A DNA stretch of 64,000 nt from Onchidella celtica (Eukaryota > Mollusca > Gastropoda > Systellommatophora > Onchidiidae): contig OZ007574.1 in NCBI GenBank assembly GCA_963931925.1, forward strand, positions 38,929,438 to 38,993,437. The letters are read 5' to 3'. The position numbers and the translations under genes are program-made. The stretch's first letter is position 1; every line of letters begins with the position of its first letter. A model generated the notes under the pieces. The model searched no databases. It was not told where the DNA came from and saw nothing but the letters and a program-made list of their open reading frames with translations. Of the stretch, positions 58,830-64,000 are shown one piece after another.

Positions 58830-60093
58830 CTCAGCACCAAAATAAAATAACTTAAAATGCCACATACCAATAATACCATTGAAAATAACACCTCTTTCAA
58901 ATGTTATTTTTCAATTCCATGAAATTACTGTTATAACTTTAATACACGTATTATGAGCCCACAGTAGTCACTATCGGACATTTTAACGGCCAAAATCGCT
59001 GATCTGCGGGAACTGAGTAACACCCATATATCGTTTCAAAATTACAATTTACTGATATTTGGATTACATTGAATAACTCACCTTTATTTTGGTATATTTT
59101 TGCCTGGGCTACGGAAAGTCATTTGTTGTATGTGTATGTCGATTTTGTATGGAGTTTTAAAATTTGCGAAATTACGCATTTTTTGCTCCTAAATTAAGCT
59201 TCAATATGGTTGTTGATTTTGAAAATAACCATTTCGTTTATCCTTCTGTGTATAGGCCTTCGAATAACCAATACAATGATGTGTTTCTTACTTCTGCAAG
59301 TCAATCTGTTGATGTTTTATGATGACAGTGAAAACTGATAAATTTTTACATTTTTGTCTCCCTTGTCAAAAAGTGAAATTTAATGTGGAGGCATTTTTGA
59401 TTCAAATAAAAGACCACTTATTAATAATTTAAACCCTTGAAAAAATTTAGGCTTTTTGTCTGTATTAAATAGAATGTGTTTACAGTTTGGCATGTTTGCA
59501 GTGATAACACACCGGTGGTGTCTCATGAAAATTCAGATGATCATAACTTTGCCAAATATTGAGATACAGAGACAAATTTGGTATCAAAATTCTTAGGAGA
59601 GTGAGTTCTTTCAATTGGAAAACTTAATTTAAGTGTCTATACAGCGACTTTCCAAAATCAGTTTTGAATACCTACTTTTAATCTCAATCCCTGCCTGGTT
59701 TCAGATTTCCCACCTAATTTGTTTGTATTATATTATTGCTTCTGTCAGTAAATATGTTTCGTTCATATCAATATCACTTTAAGTAATTGGTTAACGTTTA
59801 AGTCGGATCAATCATACAAATCACAACATAAAATAAGTTTTCATATAGTAAACACTAAGAAAACACACCCACTGTTCACTGGAGTATAATTTATTTCACT
59901 GCCAATCAGGATTAGAGTATAGAAAGGCGATAGGTTATCGGGGAATTGCAAGCATAAAAAAGAATTTTTTTTGAAAAAGTATTTCAATTTCAGGTACATA
60001 GGGCTACAACTCGGACTTTACAATCAAGAAATCACCTTGCATGGGAATATGATCCATAAGCTCATTTAATGAGATAATGGCTGATGCCTAAAA

Positions 60094-60345
60094 TCACATG
60101 ATAAACACATTTTTAAAAATAAAGCTATGCACGGTGTATGCAGTAATTTGCATCATAAGGCAAGAAAACACCATAGCTGCACCTAATGTTGGTCTAATCA
60201 TGCTCAAGAATCCAAACAGATTTAAATAAATCCATCTTGCAACGTTCGCCATATTGATAACATCGATTCGGATAAAGCGAAAGTGCTTGAAAGTATAACT
60301 CCACTTGTGGAGCGCCACCTATATTATTACGGCCCTTTGTGTTTG
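60094..60345. other. Right part of the nested element, no gene
   Basis: Short frames only; the remaining interior of the nested element (58830-60345) shows no transposase motif that I recognise and looks non-coding on both strands. Confidence 0.45.
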
Positions 60346-60370
60346 AGCAAAATGAGCCATTGGGCAGGGG

Positions 60371-60850
60371 CACAGACTAATAAATTAAACAGACTGGATG
60401 ATCCCATTGTGTGACGTCACAAAACAGCGAAAGGTCATGAACCATTCGCCACATTAGATTTACGGTTGCGACCGACGCTTCAGCACAGTTACAATGCAGC
60501 GGTCGTTAAAAGTCCAGACGGTCATAATTTATAACAATAAAAAAAAGGCAGCTGTAGACAATAAAATGAAAGGATAGGCAAGACAATGCATTATCAATAC
60601 ATGTACAACCAATCTTATTGCGCACTGGTGAGATACTCAAATCTGAGAAAACCAGTTTTAAGGAAGAAGAAGAAGAAGAAGAAGAATCTTGACAAATAAA
60701 AAGAAATTTCTACTGCAGATAGAACTAAAATCGGAATTTCCCGAGCGACGGCCACGTTGGTTATGCGGCCGCATCTCATTAACTTCCGTAAAAAACGACA
60801 CAGCCCGAAGCTTGTGTTTCCAGTCTGGTTATTTATTTTTTTAGTCTATG
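60371..60850. mobile_element. Nested non-autonomous hAT-like element (480 bp)
   Basis: The left end CACAGACTAATAAATTAAAC followed by AGACTGGA and the right end TCCAGTCT...TTAGTCTATG are inverted repeats of about 27 bp with small differences. GGCAGGGG flanks both sides exactly (60363-60370 and 60851-60858), an 8-bp duplication as made by hAT or P-type transposases. No coding capacity. It contains a GACGTCAC octamer and an AAG microsatellite. Confidence 0.8.
60664..60686 (+). repeat. AAG microsatellite
   Basis: About seven GAA/AAG triplets inside the 480-bp nested element. Confidence 0.85.
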
Positions 60851-60987
60851 GGCAGGGGGCCACACCTCCAGCGTGCTTCCTGGCTGAGTCTATTTATAGC
60901 ACAAAGAGAAGCGATGCGAGTCGATGACGATATATGAGATTCAAATCCGTCGGCAAACCTGCATTTTGTAGTTGTAGGATTTGCTTT

Positions 60988-61000
60988 ACCGCTGCCACCA
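60988..61000 (-). other. Primer-binding site, tRNA-Leu type
   Basis: The plus strand ACCGCTGCCACCA ends in CCA and abuts the 5' LTR with no gap. It equals the 3' end of animal tRNA-Leu (AAG/TAG type, ...CCGCTGCCA plus CCA) as I know it. The element strand therefore primes from tRNA-Leu. Confidence 0.85.
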
Positions 61001-61203
61001 TGTTTAGTTTCTTATTATACATAGAAACATGTAAATAAAGACTTGGAAGAGTTGATGATAGGAATCAGTAGACAGAACTTTAATCAGGCTTTCTTAACAT
61101 CGCCATGTTGGTTACGTCACTCCCTCTCAGAAAGTTTTTTTAATTACCCAATAATCTAATTATAGAAACAATACAAAAGATACGAAACAAACAACACGTA
61201 ACA
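61001..61203 (-). repeat. Gypsy 5' LTR
   Basis: Near-identical to 53616-53819 apart from two small indels. Followed on the right by the GCAGG target duplication. Confidence 0.95.
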
Positions 61204-61293
61204 GCAGGCACTGTGTCGAACCTTCCATATGACTGAAATGGCACTAATACTGATGACAGGCGTTGGATTTAGAGACAAAATGGGCACAGCTGA

Positions 61294-61384
61294 CTCTGCC
61301 GATGTATAACTTTATGCATACAATGTATACAGTGTTTCTCTGCCGACGTATAAACTTTATGCTTGTATACAGTGTTTCTCCAGG
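61294..61384 (+). repeat. Short tandem duplication (~48 bp)
   Basis: CTGCCGATGTATAACTTTATG...GTATACAGTGTTTCT is followed directly by CTGCCGACGTATAAACTTTATG with the same GTATACAGTGTTTCT end. The second copy lacks a few bases in the middle. Confidence 0.8.
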
Positions 61385-62861
61385 TGATCATTATTATTAT
61401 TTTCAATCTGAAGCATGAATATTAATTTTTGTTGGAGTCTTTGGCTATAAAATACATAAATTACTAATGAAAGAGAAGTCTAAGCGAGGTGTTATTTATT
61501 GTTCCAGTATCCATTCCATTTTAATTATTCACTCCGTACTGTTCGAGTCATGACTGAGATTAGGCAGTTAATGTTAATCAGCAATGGGGTTAGCATATTC
61601 TCTATAAATCATAAGCTACAATAAGATCTAGGACTAAGCAAAAAGATGACAGTGGAGGTTGTTTGGTAGAAGGGATAGGCATAATTTTTTACTTGCTAAA
61701 CGAGAACTGGGGTTGGGAAGAGGGAAGATCAAACTTTAAAAAGAAAGAGAAAAAAATAAACCTAACAGCTTTAAAATCATCTGCGGACATCTTGATATGA
61801 TTTATTGTGATTTGGGTGTGGTTCATCTGGAAGGCCAGTTGAAATATAGCTGCATCTATTATTTAAATCCACTGAATTTCAGCTACATTCCACAAGTTTT
61901 ACTTCAACAATCGGTGCAACAGTATTGTTTCGTTAACTTTGGGGCGTGTTGGTGTTGGTGTGCATTTTAGTATTTTGATAAAAATGCAACACAAATTACA
62001 TTCTGAAAAGAAAGATGCTTTGGATATTTTTGATGGCTAAATTCATCGGCAAATACACATATAGTATATGGTATAATATATACAATATAAAATATATTAT
62101 GTTGCCAAAATATTGTGTTGCCGGACAAGAACATTATTCCAGCAAGCTAGATTGGACTTTAAGCATTAATTATTTTATTTTAAGACAAAGTAGGCATTGC
62201 TGTTTGGTCTTTTCTAGATCTAGATCTGGCAGCTATCAATCTTCTTCATTTCTTCCAAGACGGATAGCAGGATGGCACACGGACAGTGTTTTAAAAACAA
62301 ATGTTCGTTATGTAAGCACTAAATCTTGATGTTAAATTATGCAGCAATTCTGCAAAGTTAATTCTTCCTATTGCTGGAACTCTACTGTAATCACACGAGT
62401 GCGTCCATCAAACTTTTACAAAAAGAGTGACAGAGTTTTTAGTCAGAAATTAATTTCTGTGGACCATTTTATCCATTGTTGCAATTTACATTGTTGCGAA
62501 ACTTGCGGCATGAAGAATTTGCCACTTAGATGAATCAAAGTTTAAATTGGCACCTAATCTTGGGGAAAATAGTACAATGTAAACTAATTGGTGAAACAAA
62601 GTGAGAGTTGGGTAGCGTTTCCTGCTTTCTGCTTTGTTTTTTTAGCTAAGGACAGCTAATGCCAGAGCCGGGCAATCTAAGCAAAAAAAAATAAATTAAT
62701 AGAGATTGTAGAATTATCACATAATGTATTATTTTTCAGTATGTTTGCCTTGACCGGCTGTTAATAAGCACGTCCTTCGGTCTATGTACTATATATTATT
62801 CCATAGAAATGATATGTTTCAACGCAGGAACGAAGGAGACCTATATAGGATTGACATGTTG
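61385..62861. other. No gene recognised
   Basis: AT-rich DNA between the gypsy element and the satellite. Open frames up to about 100 codons (for example 62015-62329) show no domain, and their composition follows the local AT content. Confidence 0.45.
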
Positions 62862-64000
62862 GATTGATGTAGGAAAAGTGACAAGATCCCTATGTACAGG
62901 ATTTAAGTCAGAACAAAGTACTCTGATCAGATTGTCAACATCAGAACAATGTCTTTCCTAGGTGAAAACTTGATGTCAGTCCTGCATAGAATTCTTACAT
63001 CAGATTGATTGAGAAAAAATAGCATTATTCCTTTGTACGATTTAAGTCCTATCAAAGCAGTATTTTGATCATATTGCCAACATCGGAACATTGTAATGCC
63101 TATGAAAAACTTGATGTCAATCCTACATAGAATTCCTACATCATATTGATGTAGAAAAAAATGAGGTCATTCCTAAGTCAGATTTAAGTCGGAATAAAGT
63201 ATAAGTCTGATCGGATTACCACATCAGAATGATGTCATTCCAAGAGGCAAACTTGATGTCAGTGTTATGTAGAATTCCTACATTGGATTGATGTAGATAA
63301 AAATGACACATTCCTATGTCGGATTTAAGTCAGAACAAAATCGTATTCTGATCAGATTGCCAACATCATAAGGATGTCATACTTGAGTGCAAACTTCATG
63401 TCAATCCTATGTAAAATTCCCACATTGGATTGATCATGGAAATGATATCATTACTATGTAGGATTTAAGTCAGAACAAAGTCATATTTCATTTGGACTAC
63501 TAACATCAGAACAATATCATTCTTATGTGCAAACCTGATGTCAATTCTACATAGAATTCCTACATCTTATTGATATAGAAAGAATGCGATCATTCCTATC
63601 TAGCATTTAAGTCTGAACAAAATCGTATTCTGATCGCATTGCCAACATCATAACCATGTCATACCTAAGTGCAAACTTCATGTCATCCTACGTAGAATTT
63701 CTGCATCATATTGATGTAGAACAAATGATGTCATTCCTATGTCAGGTTTAAGTCTGAATAAAGTAGCATTTATATCACGTTGCCAACATTGGAACAATGT
63801 CATACCTAGTTGCAAACTTGATGTCAGTCCTACATAGAATTCCCACATCATGTTGATGTAGAAAAAATAACATCATTCCTATGTCGGGTGTAAGTTAAAC
63901 AAAGTAGTATTTTGATCAGATTGCCAATGTCTGAATAATGCCATTCCTACAAACTTGATATCAACCTATGTTGAATTCCTACGTCAGATTGATGTAATAA
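62862..64000 (+). repeat. ~141-bp satellite array, eight full units, runs off the window
   Basis: Units start with (G/T)ATTGATGTAGA-like sequence at 62862, 63003, 63144, 63286, 63428, 63568, 63709, 63851 and 63987, spacing 136-142 bp. Each continues CATTCCTATGT, GATTTAAGTC.GAA, GATTGCCAACATC, then CAAACTTGATGTCA and CCTACATAGAATTCC. Units differ from each other at many positions, unlike the homogenised 60-bp array, so this is an older or edge part of a satellite. No coding frame. Confidence 0.95.

Larger units (their letters stand above)
58580..60360. mobile_element. Nested inverted-repeat DNA element in the gypsy leader
   Basis: ATGGCTCATTTTGCT at 58580-58594 is matched perfectly in reverse complement at 60346-60360. 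The likeness continues inward in weaker form to TAGGGGGCGCGC (left) and GCGCCACCTAT (right), so each inverted repeat is about 50 bp. The interior starts with a possible THAP-type coding start. I could not find a flanking target duplication. It sits in the leader between the primer-binding site and gag, where a gypsy element would normally have only a few hundred bases. Confidence 0.65.
53616..61203 (-). mobile_element. Complete Ty3/gypsy LTR retrotransposon (minus strand)
   Basis: Two near-identical LTRs (204 and 203 bp) enclose a primer-binding site, gag, a protease-RT-RNaseH-integrase frame and a polypurine tract in canonical order. GCAGG flanks both outer ends (53611-53615 and 61204-61208). 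The LTRs differ mainly by two small indels, which suggests recent insertion. The pol order and wording resemble animal proteins annotated K02A2.6-like (Mag-type chromovirus-free gypsy); lineage not confirmed. Gag has frameshifts and the leader carries two nested elements, so this copy is probably inactive although pol is open for about 1009 codons. Confidence 0.95.

Noticed and set aside
62015..62329. 104-codon frame as a small gene
   Set aside because: No domain, AT-driven composition, no splice or promoter evidence.

Overview
The window is animal nuclear DNA: no bacterial gene layout, dispersed non-LTR and LTR retrotransposons, MITEs, long microsatellites, satellite arrays and one recognisable spliced exon. 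The transposon flavour (endonuclease/RT LINEs of the kind often labelled craniofacial-development-protein-2-like, a K02A2.6-like Ty3/gypsy element, abundant TC/GA and tetranucleotide tracts) suggests a lophotrochozoan, probably a mollusc; this is an inference. The only host gene part I can support is one minus-strand exon of an SLC6 (sodium-coupled neurotransmitter/amino-acid) transporter at 32650-32896, with start codon, first membrane segment and a consensus splice donor. If that gene is intact, its later exons lie leftward, and the first 32.6 kb would be its first intron or beyond it.

Layout. 1-4.0 kb: no gene, two related short palindromic repeats. 4.24-23.49 kb: a huge tandem array of about 320 copies of a 60-bp unit with higher-order structure, open for long stretches on both strands. 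23.76-24.86 kb: a foldback-type element with iterated inverted ends and a 10-bp target duplication. 25.2-31.56 kb: a dead LINE split by two apparent solo LTRs (1145 and 1209 bp), each with TGTCAC...GTGACA ends and target duplications. 32.2-32.5 kb: a hAT-like MITE, then the SLC6 exon. 34.55-35.30 and 38.51-38.72 kb: two TTAA-flanked MITEs, the second piggyBac-like. 37.57-37.94 and 43.76-45.03 kb: two 5'-truncated LINE copies, each bounded by an exact 11-bp target duplication. 46.2-48.4 kb: a diverged triplicate repeat and a duplicated repeat that seems to contain a satellite-derived segment. 48.4-53.4 kb: mostly microsatellites.

53.616-61.203 kb is a structurally complete minus-strand Ty3/gypsy retrotransposon: two 204/203-bp LTRs, 5-bp target duplication GCAGG, tRNA-Leu-type primer-binding site, polypurine tract, a long intact protease-RT-RNaseH-integrase frame and a frameshifted gag. 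Its leader is inflated to about 2.5 kb by two nested inverted-repeat elements (58580-60360 and 60371-60850, the latter with an exact 8-bp target duplication). From 62.862 kb to the window edge runs a diverged satellite of about 141 bp per unit, eight full copies visible.

The relative age of several insertions can be read directly: LINE before its two LTR insertions, and gypsy before its nested elements. The features most worth follow-up are the 60-bp array and its dual open frames, the nested insertion records, and the possible link between the terminal satellite and the 47-48 kb repeats.
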